Positions 36,469 to 45,861 are shown, counted from the stretch's first letter. The stretch: 64,000 bases of DNA from Firmicutes bacterium CAG:345 (GCA_000433315.1 FR893383.1:1-64000), one strand, 5' to 3'. The notes: a model not told the origin generated them from the sequence alone. Numbers and translations are program-made.

Positions 36469-38439
36469 TTATCGTATTTTTAGTGTTGTCACCGAAATAG
36501 AGCGCGGTTCTGCAACCACATAGGCAGCATTTAACGTTCTTTTAGTTCTTTTTAACTCTTCGCCTTTAACGCTATTTGATGATTCTAAAAATTCACCTTC
36601 TAAAATATCTTGTGTAATTCCTTCATCAAAAAGGCGATTTGTTAACTTCAATATTTGATCAGTTGTATTGATAACACCAATGGCAACTTCATTTTTTTCT
36701 TTGTTGACTGTCATTATAATTTCATAATAATCATCTCCGACAGTCGCTTTATATTTAACTGGCAAATAATAATCTTTTAAATTATCACGATAGATAGAAA
36801 GAGCATAGCCACTACCTTCTAAATATGCATTAAAATCATCAGTAGCAATTTGTCCTTGAGTAGCATTGACAGTTGATGAATAGCAAGCGATAGAAACAAC
36901 ATCGCTATTTTTTATCATTTCATTAACTCCGCTAATAATACCCATTCCATCTTTTAAGCGAGAACTAACTTCAGCATTCATGTAGGCATATTCATCGATT
37001 GCCATCTTAATATTTCCGATATTTTGAATATTGCGATGTTTTTCAATTCTTGTCTTAGCCTGATTTTTCATCGAAAGAATATGATTTTTAATATTGTCTT
37101 CAATTCTTTCAGCATAGAAATGTTCACTAGAATAATCCATATTGTCTTTGCAGGCATTGACCATATCCTGAGTCCAAGAACTAGAGTTATCACCGACTGC
37201 AATTATCTTGATATTAGGATCAACACTTTTCATAGCTTTGGCAAATTCATTATGTCTTTGAGTATAGGTATTTATATCGACATGCCCTAATTGCCAATCC
37301 CCATTCATCTCATTTCCGATAGAGAAATATTTAACATTATAACTTTCTTTTTGCGGGCGCATTGAAGCATATCTTCCTACAAGACCATTGCAATATTCAA
37401 CTTCATTTTTCGCCATCTCTAAACTGCCTAATCCAGCATTGATAACGATATTCGGCTCAGCATTTAAATAGGAACACATCTTGATAAATTCATCGAGTCC
37501 AAAGTCATTTGGTTCAAAAGCTCCATAAAATCCTAAACTTCCAATATTCATCAAATCGCTAGCTATTCTTTCGGAATCAGAATTGAAATCTTTTTCTTGA
37601 CCGATATAATTTAAATTTCTTCTCGTCGGTCTTTTATCTTTATCACCAATACCATCATAGAAATCATATCCTGAAACAAAATTACCACCTGGCCATCTAT
37701 AAAAAGGAGCATTCAATTCCTTGAGTTTTTCCAAAGTATCTATTCTCATTCCATAGTAATTATCTTCAGGCATCAATGATATAGAATCAATTGTAATAGG
37801 AGAAGATAAAGAAGAAATTTCTAAACTAGCTCTTTTAGTTTGCTTAGGAGAAGAAATATCAAAAGTATATTTTTTATAATCGCTTGAAGATACTTTTATT
37901 TCTTTTTCTATAACTTCACTATCGATGGTAAAATCAAGTTTTAAACTTCCTTCACCTTTTGCATAAATATAGCCATTGTAATCTTTTTGATCTAAAGATA
38001 AACCTCTTTGGCGAATCGAACTATCTTTATTTAAAATCGGAGAATGTTCACCTTCAAAAGGAGTTTCAGTATCATCACCGACTTGACCCTTGCTAACATT
38101 CCATTGAGAAACATCTTTTCCAACAGGGCAATAAAATTTTCTATCCATAATAACTTCTGCCCAAATTCCATTGTAGATACAAGTTTCAATATGTTCGATA
38201 AAAGTACCATAAATATAAGGATTGATGCTAGAAGAAGAAATATCGTTTAAAGAAAAACTCAAAGCAATCTCTTTCATATCCCTTTCTAAAAGAGGATTTT
38301 TAGTGCTAGGTTGAATAGAACTAGAAGAAGAACCATTTGTCAAACTACTATTTGAAGTGGAAGAAATATTAGTTTTTCCACAAGATAGGAGAGGGAAAAC
38401 AAGTGACATTATGAATAAAGTCTTACTTTTATTTTTCAT
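36469..38439 (-). CDS. GH51-like alpha-L-arabinofuranosidase lipoprotein
   Basis: A 656-residue surface enzyme: LLSC lipobox (Cys20), short Ser linker, N-terminal beta domain, then the GH51 (beta/alpha)8 barrel. IYGTFIEHI near residue 77, FYRWPGGNFVSGY (247-258), the acid/base E377 in IGNEMNG and the nucleophile E483 in AIDEYAY match the family. It would remove arabinofuranosyl side chains from arabinoxylan, arabinan or similar glycans outside the cell. GH51 enzymes are commonly cytoplasmic in Firmicutes, so a lipid-anchored form is worth noting. It follows GH2 by 3 nt. Confidence 0.92.
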   Translation of the reverse strand: MKNKSKTLFIMSLVFPLLSCGKTNISSTSNSSLTNGSSSSSIQPSTKNPLLERDMKEIALSFSLNDISSSSINPYIYGTFIEHIETCIYNGIWAEVIMDRKFYCPVGKDVSQWNVSKGQVGDDTETPFEGEHSPILNKDSSIRQRGLSLDQKDYNGYIYAKGEGSLKLDFTIDSEVIEKEIKVSSSDYKKYTFDISSPKQTKRASLEISSLSSPITIDSISLMPEDNYYGMRIDTLEKLKELNAPFYRWPGGNFVSGYDFYDGIGDKDKRPTRRNLNYIGQEKDFNSDSERIASDLMNIGSLGFYGAFEPNDFGLDEFIKMCSYLNAEPNIVINAGLGSLEMAKNEVEYCNGLVGRYASMRPQKESYNVKYFSIGNEMNGDWQLGHVDINTYTQRHNEFAKAMKSVDPNIKIIAVGDNSSSWTQDMVNACKDNMDYSSEHFYAERIEDNIKNHILSMKNQAKTRIEKHRNIQNIGNIKMAIDEYAYMNAEVSSRLKDGMGIISGVNEMIKNSDVVSIACYSSTVNATQGQIATDDFNAYLEGSGYALSIYRDNLKDYYLPVKYKATVGDDYYEIIMTVNKEKNEVAIGVINTTDQILKLTNRLFDEGITQDILEGEFLESSNSVKGEELKRTKRTLNAAYVVAEPRSISVTTLKIR

Positions 38440-38442
38440 ATT

Positions 38443-40110
38443 CTATTCTCCCAAAATAATTTTACGCATTTCTTCAAGCGGTAATTTAGCTTGGCGATCC
38501 GCATAGAACAAACCATTTGTCTCTTGCTCAACATCAGTTAGTTGAGTATAGCAATAACCGCTCAAATAATCTAATTTCCTAACCGCTGCAAAAATATTTT
38601 CTAGTTGTTTCTTATAATCAGAAATATTTTGCATCTTTTCACCATAGCCCCAGCCATCGCTGGTTTTTAAACTAGCACCACCAAATTCACTTAAAATTAT
38701 CGGTTGTCCTTGATATTTATTACCGCTGGCAAAAGCTTTACCATAATGATTGATAATTTTATCTTTTAAAACATTTTCTTGATCTATATATTCATTTGCT
38801 AAAGCTGTAGGATTTTGTTCATATTCATGTAAAGAGAGAATATCTGTACCCGTAAGTTGAAACCAACCATCATTTAAAATAACAAGACGGGTAGAATCAT
38901 ATTTTTTAACTTCTGCACCAATTTTATTGACGAAAGCTTGACATTCTTCATTGGTATTAATTTCTGGAATTCCCCATGATTCATTAAATATTACATAAGT
39001 GATAATAGAAGGAGAATTGAAATTCTTTTCAATAATTTGTGGAATTTCATTTTCCACTTCTTCTTTCATGTTTTCACTATATTCATAACAAGAAGGAATT
39101 TCGCTCCAAAGATAAATACCTAGATTATCAGCTATGTAATAAAATAAGTTAACTTCTTGTTTTTGATGAATACGTATGCCATTAAAACCTATCTTTTCAA
39201 TCAGAGATAAATCTAAAATCACATCATCTTTTTCCGGCGTAACACCTTTTTTAAAATAATAACCTTGATTTAAAATCATTCTTAAATACAAAGGTTTATC
39301 ATTTATGAAAAGCTTGCCGTCTTTATTTTCAATCGTACGAAAACCAAAATAAGTTTCTACTTCATCTTCTTTTTCAATCTCTAACTTAACATCATATAAG
39401 CAAGGATTTTCATGTGAATAAAGTTCAATATTCTTTTCTTGTCTTGTTCCAGAATAATGTTTTTGCCCTTGGAGCACAAATTCATCAACTAATGTTTCTT
39501 TTTGGAAAATACTAATTCTGACATCTGCTTTTTCTTTTAAGTCAATATCAAATGTTACAAGTCCATTCTTATCTCCACTGAAAAGAACTTTTTCAAAATA
39601 ATTATTTCCAACTTTTTCTAAATACACATCTTGAAAAATACCTGTAAACTGTGTATACCAGCATTCATAATTTTCTCCACGAGTTCTTTGTTTTCCTCTC
39701 ATTTGCCATTTATTATATGTGTCATGAACTAAAACAACAAATTCATGTTCACCATCATCTAAAGAAAGAGGAATAACAAAAGGAGAATAAGCTCCGCAAT
39801 GACTATAGACTTCTTTTCGATCGATAAAAACTTTTGTCTGATAATCGACGCCTTCAAAATGAAGAAGATAATTGGCTTTGTCAACTTTAAATTTTCTGCG
39901 ATAAGCTATATATTCATGAAGCTCTTGTTGATTGATAAGACTATATTCAGTCTCATAAGTAAAAGGTACTTTAATTTTCTTATCAAATGATTCAGGAATT
40001 TCCATTTTTTCAATAAAAGCAAAATCCCATATTCCATTTAAAATTTGATAATTCTTTCTTCTCAAACGGGGGTTTGGATAATTTAAATATGGCAGTTTAT
40101 TAATGTTCAT
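38443..40110 (-). CDS. GH2 glycoside hydrolase (cytoplasmic)
   Basis: A 555-residue GH2 enzyme: jelly-roll (PRLRRKNYQILNGIWDFAF, about 15-170), immunoglobulin-like domain (about 175-265) and TIM barrel. Acid/base E377 in IFNESWG and nucleophile E475 in ILSEFGG are in place. The FTGIFQDVYLEKV motif (156-167) corresponds to the family's WTGIxRxVxL. There is no signal peptide, so it acts on imported oligosaccharides. Activity could be beta-galactosidase, beta-glucuronidase, beta-mannosidase or alpha-L-arabinosidase; sequence alone does not decide. It lies 1 nt from the permease gene. Confidence 0.92.
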   Translation of the reverse strand: MNINKLPYLNYPNPRLRRKNYQILNGIWDFAFIEKMEIPESFDKKIKVPFTYETEYSLINQQELHEYIAYRRKFKVDKANYLLHFEGVDYQTKVFIDRKEVYSHCGAYSPFVIPLSLDDGEHEFVVLVHDTYNKWQMRGKQRTRGENYECWYTQFTGIFQDVYLEKVGNNYFEKVLFSGDKNGLVTFDIDLKEKADVRISIFQKETLVDEFVLQGQKHYSGTRQEKNIELYSHENPCLYDVKLEIEKEDEVETYFGFRTIENKDGKLFINDKPLYLRMILNQGYYFKKGVTPEKDDVILDLSLIEKIGFNGIRIHQKQEVNLFYYIADNLGIYLWSEIPSCYEYSENMKEEVENEIPQIIEKNFNSPSIITYVIFNESWGIPEINTNEECQAFVNKIGAEVKKYDSTRLVILNDGWFQLTGTDILSLHEYEQNPTALANEYIDQENVLKDKIINHYGKAFASGNKYQGQPIILSEFGGASLKTSDGWGYGEKMQNISDYKKQLENIFAAVRKLDYLSGYCYTQLTDVEQETNGLFYADRQAKLPLEEMRKIILGE

Positions 40111-40111
40111 A

Positions 40112-40954
40112 TCAGCCTTTTATACCTCCTTTAGAAATTCCTTCGGTAAAATACTTTTGTCCAAAAATAAATACGATAATAATAGGAATGGCGGAAATAA
40201 TACTTGCAGCCATCAAAGAGCTACGATATTGTGTATCTGCCATTAAAGTTTTATATAATCCGCTAGCTAAAGTTCTATTTTCATCAGAACTTGTGACGAT
40301 GATAGGCCATAAGAAATCATTCCAAGCACCTTGGAATGAAAATATAGCTTGTGAAGCAAAAGCCGGTCCACATAAAGGAAGAATAACCTTGCGATAAATA
40401 GTGAAATTGCTAGCTCCTTCAACTCGACAAACCTCATCATAATCCTTCGGAATATTATCCATGAATTGTTTCAATAGGAAAACTCCACCGACACCGCTTA
40501 ATCCTGGAAGTATCATAGCGAATAAAGAGTCATATAATCCCATCGAAGAAATAATTATGTAATTTGGAACACAGTTAATAATTCCTGGAACTAACATACT
40601 GAACAAACAGATATCAAATAAAACTTTTCTTCCTTTAAATTTCAATCTTGAAAAGCCAAAGGCAGCTAAAGAAGCGATAAAAACATAAAGAACTGTTTGC
40701 ACTATAGCAACAATAAAGGAATTCAATGTCCATCTTGGAATATTGCTTCCTTGTAAAACATTTATAAAATTTTCAAATGTGAATCCAGAAAAAATCTGCA
40801 TCACATCATCGTACATTGCATTAGCATTCTTTTCTTTTAAAACAGCAAGAAGGAAGGCAAAAAATGTTGGGAACAAAGAAAGAATAGTGCAGACAATAAC
40901 CAAAATATAAACAACAACATTAAATGTTAATTTCTTTTTACTTTTATTATGCAT
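40112..40954 (-). CDS. MalG-type sugar ABC permease
   Basis: CUT1 permease of 280 residues with six membrane segments. The EAA loop reads KDYDEVCRVEGASNFTIYRKVILPLCGP, and the C-terminus FTEGISKGGIKG is the family's. It partners the MalF-type permease (8-nt overlap) and the binding protein at 41860. It has no ATPase of its own nearby, so the MsmX-like protein should energise it. Confidence 0.93.
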   Translation of the reverse strand: MHNKSKKKLTFNVVVYILVIVCTILSLFPTFFAFLLAVLKEKNANAMYDDVMQIFSGFTFENFINVLQGSNIPRWTLNSFIVAIVQTVLYVFIASLAAFGFSRLKFKGRKVLFDICLFSMLVPGIINCVPNYIIISSMGLYDSLFAMILPGLSGVGGVFLLKQFMDNIPKDYDEVCRVEGASNFTIYRKVILPLCGPAFASQAIFSFQGAWNDFLWPIIVTSSDENRTLASGLYKTLMADTQYRSSLMAASIISAIPIIIVFIFGQKYFTEGISKGGIKG

Positions 40955-41858
40955 TTTCTTTTCTCCCCGATTGAATCGCTTTTCTTAAAGCTAAAAAAGA
41001 AAAGATACCCATCAATAAAGCCATGATAATGCTCATAGCTGAAGCTCTGCCTAATTTCCAACCACCAAAGGCAGTATTATAAATAAACTGAATTGCAACC
41101 TGTGTTGATTCATCTCCTGGAGTAAGCATCATCGGTTGTCCCATGACATTAAAGCAAGAGAGAGTTGTCATTGTCATTACATAAACAAAAGTGTTTTTAA
41201 GTCCCGGTAAAGTGACATAGCGAAGTTTTTCAATATGACTGCAACCTTCCATATCTGCAGCTTCATATAAATCTTTGCTTATTCCTTGAAGACCAGCGGT
41301 AAATAGAACCATATTTCCACCTATTCCCCACCATGTAGATAACAAAAATATAGAAATCCACTGATATGGCTGCTTCGTTAACCAAGGTATATCGGTATGG
41401 AAAATCTTATTTATAACACCTAAATTCGTGTCGAGTAAAACGACAAAAATAATACCGACAGTTGAAATCGATAAGATTGCTGGAAGATAAATAAGAGAAC
41501 GACATACTCCAAAACCTTTAAGTCTATGATTGAGTAAAAAAGCTATGAAAAAGGGAATTATAATAAGCAAAGGCATCTCTATCACTGCAAAAAGTAAAGT
41601 ATGCGCTACGCTTTTCCAAAATTCTGATCCAGTTAAAGTATCTAAATCAAAAATCAATTGATAATTTTTTAAACCCACCCAAGTTGCACTAGAAGAATAA
41701 TCCCATTCCATAAAAGAGAGAATCAAAGACATGACAACTGGAGTTAAAGCAAAAACAACAAAGAAAATGAAGAATGGAAGAATAAATAAATACGGACTAA
41801 CGTTTTTTTCAAAACCTTTATGGAAATTATGTAATCTTTCCTTAGTTTGATCTTTCAT
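40947..41858 (-). CDS. MalF-type sugar ABC permease
   Basis: CUT1 permease of 303 residues. YLFILPFFIFFVVFALTPVVMSL opens the membrane part, WVGLKNYQLIF follows, and the EAA loop reads KDLYEAADMEGCSHIEKLRYVTLPGL. It starts 1 nt after the binding-protein gene and overlaps the MalG-type gene by 8 nt. Likely substrate: oligosaccharides from the glycan that the surface enzymes trim. Confidence 0.93.
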   Translation of the reverse strand: MKDQTKERLHNFHKGFEKNVSPYLFILPFFIFFVVFALTPVVMSLILSFMEWDYSSSATWVGLKNYQLIFDLDTLTGSEFWKSVAHTLLFAVIEMPLLIIIPFFIAFLLNHRLKGFGVCRSLIYLPAILSISTVGIIFVVLLDTNLGVINKIFHTDIPWLTKQPYQWISIFLLSTWWGIGGNMVLFTAGLQGISKDLYEAADMEGCSHIEKLRYVTLPGLKNTFVYVMTMTTLSCFNVMGQPMMLTPGDESTQVAIQFIYNTAFGGWKLGRASAMSIIMALLMGIFSFLALRKAIQSGRKENA

Positions 41859-41859
41859 A

Positions 41860-43182
41860 TTACTGCTCGTTAAGGAATTTTTTGAAGAGATTAACTTTAC
41901 TATCTAAAGATTGCTTCGCTGTTAAATTACTATCATTTAAGCAATTGGCAACAGCTTGGCCCATATAGTTATAGCATTCATAATAATATTCATAATCGAT
42001 ATTACCAACTTTAGCATTTTCAGCTTCAAGAGTGAAAGGTTGAAGCTCAGTTAAAGCTTTATATTCATCAGTATTATGAACTGGTTTATAAGCTGTGACT
42101 TGTCCAGCTTTAGCCCATTCCAAAGGATTTTGAGAAACAAATTTTATAAATTCATAGCAAGCATTTTTAATTTTTTCATCTTGTGTGGTGCAATCGATCA
42201 AAGTAAATTGATGAGAACCAGTATAAGAAATACCATTTGTTCCAGTACTTCCTGGCATCGGTGCCACACCGATATCAATAGGAGAAATATCTTTCAAAGT
42301 ATTGATAGACCATGGTCCATCAAAATAGAAAACAGATTTACCACTATTAAACAAAGTTAAATCCCCACTGGTGCCAACGGAAGAAGGGGAAATTTTATCA
42401 ACATATTTCCATTTTTGTAATCTATTTAAAACCTCAACAGCTTTATCGCTATTAAAGATAGCGTTATTATCTTTATCTAGCATATCTGTTCCATTTTGTA
42501 AAAGCATGGAGGCAAAAATATCTTTAGTAATAGAATACATATTAGGAATAGCCCAACCATAAACACCGGTATCTGTATTGGTTTTTTCTTTGCAAACCTT
42601 TTCAAATTCTTCCCAGGTTGTTGGAATTTCATCTTCACTGATCAAATCCTTATTGTAAAACATCGCTGTTGGATGAACATCGAGAGGAAAAGAATAACGA
42701 TGACCGGAATCTCCTAATAAACCTGCATTCCAGCTAACAGAAAGATAATCCTCTTCCTTTGCTTCTGTATATTCAACAATATCATCAATTTCACGGATGA
42801 TATTCTTACTTTTCATCTGAGCTAAACGATTAGCACCCATCGCCACAATATGTGGGGAATATTTTTCCTTACCTTTATTTTGAATCAACTTCAAGAATAA
42901 AGAGTCCCAGTTAATCGTATCAACCTGAATCGTAATTTTGCCTTCATAGGCTTTATTGAAAGCTTTGACAATATCATTCATACCATCGCCATCTTTTCCA
43001 GTAAAACCATTCCAAAATTTCAAAGTAACCGGTGAATCATCGATGACAGTACTTGAAGAAGATGTAGTACCAGTATTAGATCCACTGCTAGAAACATTGC
43101 TTGAAGAATTATTTCCACCACAAGAGACTAAAGGTAAAATTGATAATGCCAATACGGCTTTTTTAAAAAAAGATTTTATCAT
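41860..43182 (-). CDS. MalE/UgpB-type sugar-binding lipoprotein, first gene of the operon
   Basis: A 440-residue family 1 solute-binding protein. LVSC lipobox (Cys21), a short Ser/Gly linker, then VTLKFWNGFTGKDGDGMNDIVKAFN, a standard opening. YSFPLDVHPTAMFYNKDL and GIAPMPGSTG are family phrases. The start is the ATG at 43180-43182, preceded by GGAGG; a TTG 18 nt earlier lies within that ribosome site. As promoter-proximal gene it should be the most expressed, as usual for binding proteins. Confidence 0.94.
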   Translation of the reverse strand: MIKSFFKKAVLALSILPLVSCGGNNSSSNVSSSGSNTGTTSSSSTVIDDSPVTLKFWNGFTGKDGDGMNDIVKAFNKAYEGKITIQVDTINWDSLFLKLIQNKGKEKYSPHIVAMGANRLAQMKSKNIIREIDDIVEYTEAKEEDYLSVSWNAGLLGDSGHRYSFPLDVHPTAMFYNKDLISEDEIPTTWEEFEKVCKEKTNTDTGVYGWAIPNMYSITKDIFASMLLQNGTDMLDKDNNAIFNSDKAVEVLNRLQKWKYVDKISPSSVGTSGDLTLFNSGKSVFYFDGPWSINTLKDISPIDIGVAPMPGSTGTNGISYTGSHQFTLIDCTTQDEKIKNACYEFIKFVSQNPLEWAKAGQVTAYKPVHNTDEYKALTELQPFTLEAENAKVGNIDYEYYYECYNYMGQAVANCLNDSNLTAKQSLDSKVNLFKKFLNEQ

Positions 43183-43199
43183 ATAGAAATCCTCCAACA

Positions 43200-43227
43200 A
43201 TTAAAGTATAAATGTAAGCGATTTCAA
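43200..43227 (-). promoter_or_regulatory. Operon promoter overlapping a perfect cre/LacI-type operator
   Basis: On the minus strand, TTGAAA (43222-43227) and TTTAAT (43200-43205) are 16 nt apart; TATACT just upstream of the latter is an alternative -10. TGTAAGCGATTTCA (43213-43226) matches the catabolite-responsive consensus TGWAANCGNTNWCA at every position, on both strands. It covers the -35 and spacer, so a bound CcpA or LacI-type protein would repress. It heads the 22-gene run. Confidence 0.75.
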
Positions 43228-43261
43228 TATCTATAGTTTGTTTTATATTGTTTATTACTAA

Positions 43262-43288
43262 AAAAATCGTAGCAAAAGCATTTGCTAC
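43262..43288 (-). terminator. Terminator of the ArsR-like regulator gene
   Basis: On the minus strand, GTAGCAAA pairs with TTTGCTAC around a 4-nt loop (43269-43288), followed by GATTTTTTT. It separates the regulator gene from the operon promoter. Confidence 0.8.
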
Positions 43289-43302
43289 TAAATATTTTAT
43301 TT

Positions 43303-44229
43303 TTAATCTTCTAACGTATAAGTAAGACGAATTCCCGAAGGAATATCGCCAAATTTTTCACCGAAAATGTTGATTCCACCAACATTTTGCGCATCGTGTT
43401 TTACCATAATTTTTATCGACAAAATATTTTTATTTCCATTGAAAATTTCTTTCGGAGTAACATCAGATAATCTTTCATAGTCAATAAAAGTACCTTTATC
43501 AAAAACACTCCACGTTTTCCATAAACCAAATTGTGTCGAATTTATTGGCCACCAAGTTGGTGAAACTTTTCCTCTTCTTCCACCGAAATCTCCTGGACAT
43601 TTCCAAGTTCCTACTTCAACATCATTCAAAGCCAAAGTAATATCACTAGGGAAAATGTTGCGATAATTTGGAGCTTCTGAACAGGCTTCAAAACTTAATG
43701 AAACTGCTTTAATCTTCTTTGCATCTTCTTCTATTGGAATCAAATATTCAACATATCCTTCCCTAAACCATAAAAGTTGAGCATTGATTCTTTCCGGCAA
43801 ATAAAAGGTATTTTCATCATCATCTTTTCCAATATATTCTTTTTCTGAAACTAAACCACAAGTAGGTTTAACATCAAAAGACCAATAAGAACCAATAGGA
43901 ATTTCTATGGTTTTATTCTTTTGAACATCACTATGAATATTTGTCATAAAATCGATATTCATATTTTCATAGACAATGGAACATAATTTCATAGTTCCAT
44001 GTTTTCCAGCTTGTAATTTTGTCCTGACAAGACCGGTATTTTCTAATATCTGAATATTTGAAGCTACCGTTGTCAAAGGAGAATTAAGTCTTTTAGATAT
44101 TTCATCAACAGAAAGACTTTCCTGAGATAAAAGAATCAAAATATCTAAACGTGAAGTATTAGATAAAGCTTTAGTAACCCTAGCTAAATCATTTTTATGA
44201 TTTAAATTCAATTCCAATTTCTTATCCAT
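43303..44229 (-). CDS. ArsR-like winged-helix regulator with a large C-terminal domain
   Basis: A 308-residue DNA-binding protein. Residues about 12-80 form an ArsR-type winged helix (ALSNTSRLDILILLSQESLSVDEISKRLNSPLTTVASNIQILENTGLV). The remaining 220 residues form a predicted beta-rich domain with Trp-rich stretches (GTWKCPGDFGGRRGKVSPTWWP) and no metal-binding Cys motif. Similar proteins are found beside sugar-uptake operons in Firmicutes, so a sugar-responsive role is likely. It lies 120 nt upstream of the 22-gene operon and is divergent from an oxidoreductase; either may be its target. GAGGAGAT precedes the ATG. Confidence 0.82.
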   Translation of the reverse strand: MDKKLELNLNHKNDLARVTKALSNTSRLDILILLSQESLSVDEISKRLNSPLTTVASNIQILENTGLVRTKLQAGKHGTMKLCSIVYENMNIDFMTNIHSDVQKNKTIEIPIGSYWSFDVKPTCGLVSEKEYIGKDDDENTFYLPERINAQLLWFREGYVEYLIPIEEDAKKIKAVSLSFEACSEAPNYRNIFPSDITLALNDVEVGTWKCPGDFGGRRGKVSPTWWPINSTQFGLWKTWSVFDKGTFIDYERLSDVTPKEIFNGNKNILSIKIMVKHDAQNVGGINIFGEKFGDIPSGIRLTYTLED

Positions 44230-44248
44230 AATATCTCCTCAATCAAAA

Positions 44249-44258
44249 GATGATCATC
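44249..44258. promoter_or_regulatory. Short palindrome upstream of the regulator gene
   Basis: GATGATCATC is a perfect 10-bp palindrome about 20 nt upstream of the regulator start, in the 126-nt divergent region. It may be an autoregulatory site, but a 10-bp palindrome can also arise by chance. Confidence 0.25.
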
Positions 44259-44355
44259 GCTTAAATAATAATTGAACAAAAGAAAAAAAGTCTATATAAA
44301 CAATATTGACAAAAACAATTTATTATGAGAAGTTCTTAATTGAGAGGGAATAAAA

Positions 44356-45330
44356 ATGAAAAAGATTAAATGGGCTGTAATAGGAACAGGAGTAATAGCT
44401 AATGAAATGGCACAAGCATTAAACTCAGTTCAAAAGAATATCTATTCTGTAGCAAATAGAACACATCAAAAAGGAATTGATTTTGCAAAAAAATATAATA
44501 TAGAAAAAGTATATGACCAAATTGATGACGTTTTCAAAGATCCAGATGTTGATGTAATTTATATAACAACTCCACATAATACACATATAGATTTTATGCT
44601 AAAAGCAATAGAGAGCAAAAAACATATCCTTGTTGAAAAATCAATAACTCTTAATAGCAATCAATTAAATCTTGCTATAAAAAAAGCAAGGGAAAATAAT
44701 GTGATCATTGCAGAAGCAATGACCATTTATCATATGCCAATTTATAAAAAAATAATAGAAATTTTAAAGTCAAAAAAATTAGGAAAAGTTAATTTGATAA
44801 CCATGAACTTTGGTAGCTACAAAGATTATGACATGACCAACAGATTCTTTAATAAAAATCTTGCCGGAGGAGCAATGCTCGATATTGGAGTATATGCCTT
44901 GTCATTTATAAGATGGTTCATGGATTCAAATCCAAACGAATTATTATCTCAAGTTAAACTAGCTCCAACCGGAGTCGATGAACAAGCTAGTCTCTTATTG
45001 AAAAATAAAGAAGGACAAATGGCAACAGTCATGCTATCTTTACATTCTAAACAGCCCAAAAGAGGAATGATATCATGCGAAAATGGTTTTATTGAAATTA
45101 TGGAATATCCTCGTGCTAATGAAGCTACAATAACCTATTTAGATACAGGAAAAGTAGAGAAAATAATCGAAGGAAATACACAGAAAGCTTTGCTATATGA
45201 AATATTAGATATGGAAAAAGCTATAAATAAAAAAGAAGATAATATGCATTTAAATTATACAAAAGATGTCATGGAATTAATGACAAAATTCCGTGAAACA
45301 TGGAATTTAAAATATCCAGAGGAAGAATAA
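44356..45330 (+). CDS. Gfo/Idh/MocA family NAD(P)-dependent oxidoreductase
   Basis: A 324-residue cytoplasmic dehydrogenase. The Rossmann motif is GTGVIANEMA near the N-terminus, then TTPHNTHIDFM, the EKSITLN motif with the conserved active-site Lys, and GGAMLDIGVYALSFIRW in the C-terminal substrate domain. Members oxidise or reduce sugars, inositols and related polyols; the substrate is not predictable. TTGACA at 44305 may be part of its promoter. GAGAGGG precedes the ATG. Divergent from the ArsR-like regulator, which suggests a link to sugar metabolism. Confidence 0.92.
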   Translation: MKKIKWAVIGTGVIANEMAQALNSVQKNIYSVANRTHQKGIDFAKKYNIEKVYDQIDDVFKDPDVDVIYITTPHNTHIDFMLKAIESKKHILVEKSITLNSNQLNLAIKKARENNVIIAEAMTIYHMPIYKKIIEILKSKKLGKVNLITMNFGSYKDYDMTNRFFNKNLAGGAMLDIGVYALSFIRWFMDSNPNELLSQVKLAPTGVDEQASLLLKNKEGQMATVMLSLHSKQPKRGMISCENGFIEIMEYPRANEATITYLDTGKVEKIIEGNTQKALLYEILDMEKAINKKEDNMHLNYTKDVMELMTKFRETWNLKYPEEE

Positions 45331-45349
45331 ATTAAAACAAATAACTCAC

Positions 45350-45393
45350 AAAAAAAGTTGCTGACTAATCAGATTCTATCAGCAACTTTTTTA
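45350..45393. terminator. Bidirectional terminator
   Basis: AAAAAGTTGCTGA pairs with TCAGCAACTTTTT across a loop of about 15 nt. It lies between convergent genes ending at 45330 and 45400. Confidence 0.85.
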
Positions 45394-45399
45394 TTAATA

Positions 45400-45861
45400 T
45401 TAATAATCAAATTCGTAATAAAGATCGTTAGCAAATTTATGATAGAAGAAGAGCAATACCATCATGCCAACACTCATAATCAACGATAAAATATAAATAG
45501 GACTGAAAGAAGTAATCATATTATACAATACTCCAAGAACGCCTAATCCCTGGAGAACCATAAGAACTATAGAAATAACAATATGTGCTTTTCCAACATC
45601 TTTACCATTTGATTGACGAATACCTTGAACTCCTAAGAAAACTTCACCAGAATTAATAAGGCTTTCTACTACATATGCGATAATGAAAACCGTTTTTAAA
45701 ATTGCTCTTACTTGATTCTGATCAACATTCCCTTCAACTTTTAAATCCTTTAAACTTTCGAGCAAAAGAATTATTGTAAAAGTATTTGTCAAAAATGCAA
45801 GTGCTGTTACAACAAGAACTATAATGCTTAAGGTAAAAAGATTCTTACTATTATCTCTCAT
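45400..45861 (-). CDS. Four-helix membrane protein, unknown function
   Basis: A 153-residue protein with about four hydrophobic segments (about 8-32, 55-75, 92-112, 118-143) and few charged residues outside the short loops. I do not recognise a family. The second half (GVQGIRQSNGKDVGKAHIVISIVLMVLQGLGVLGVLY) resembles small membrane proteins of unknown role that are frequent in Bacilli. It is a single gene with an AAGGAAAGAAA-like ribosome site about 5 nt before the ATG. Confidence 0.75.
   Translation of the reverse strand: MRDNSKNLFTLSIIVLVVTALAFLTNTFTIILLLESLKDLKVEGNVDQNQVRAILKTVFIIAYVVESLINSGEVFLGVQGIRQSNGKDVGKAHIVISIVLMVLQGLGVLGVLYNMITSFSPIYILSLIMSVGMMVLLFFYHKFANDLYYEFDY

Noticed and set aside
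44249..44258. GATGATCATC as a confident operator
   Set aside because: Kept only as a low-confidence site: 10 bp is short enough to occur by chance and no second copy supports it.
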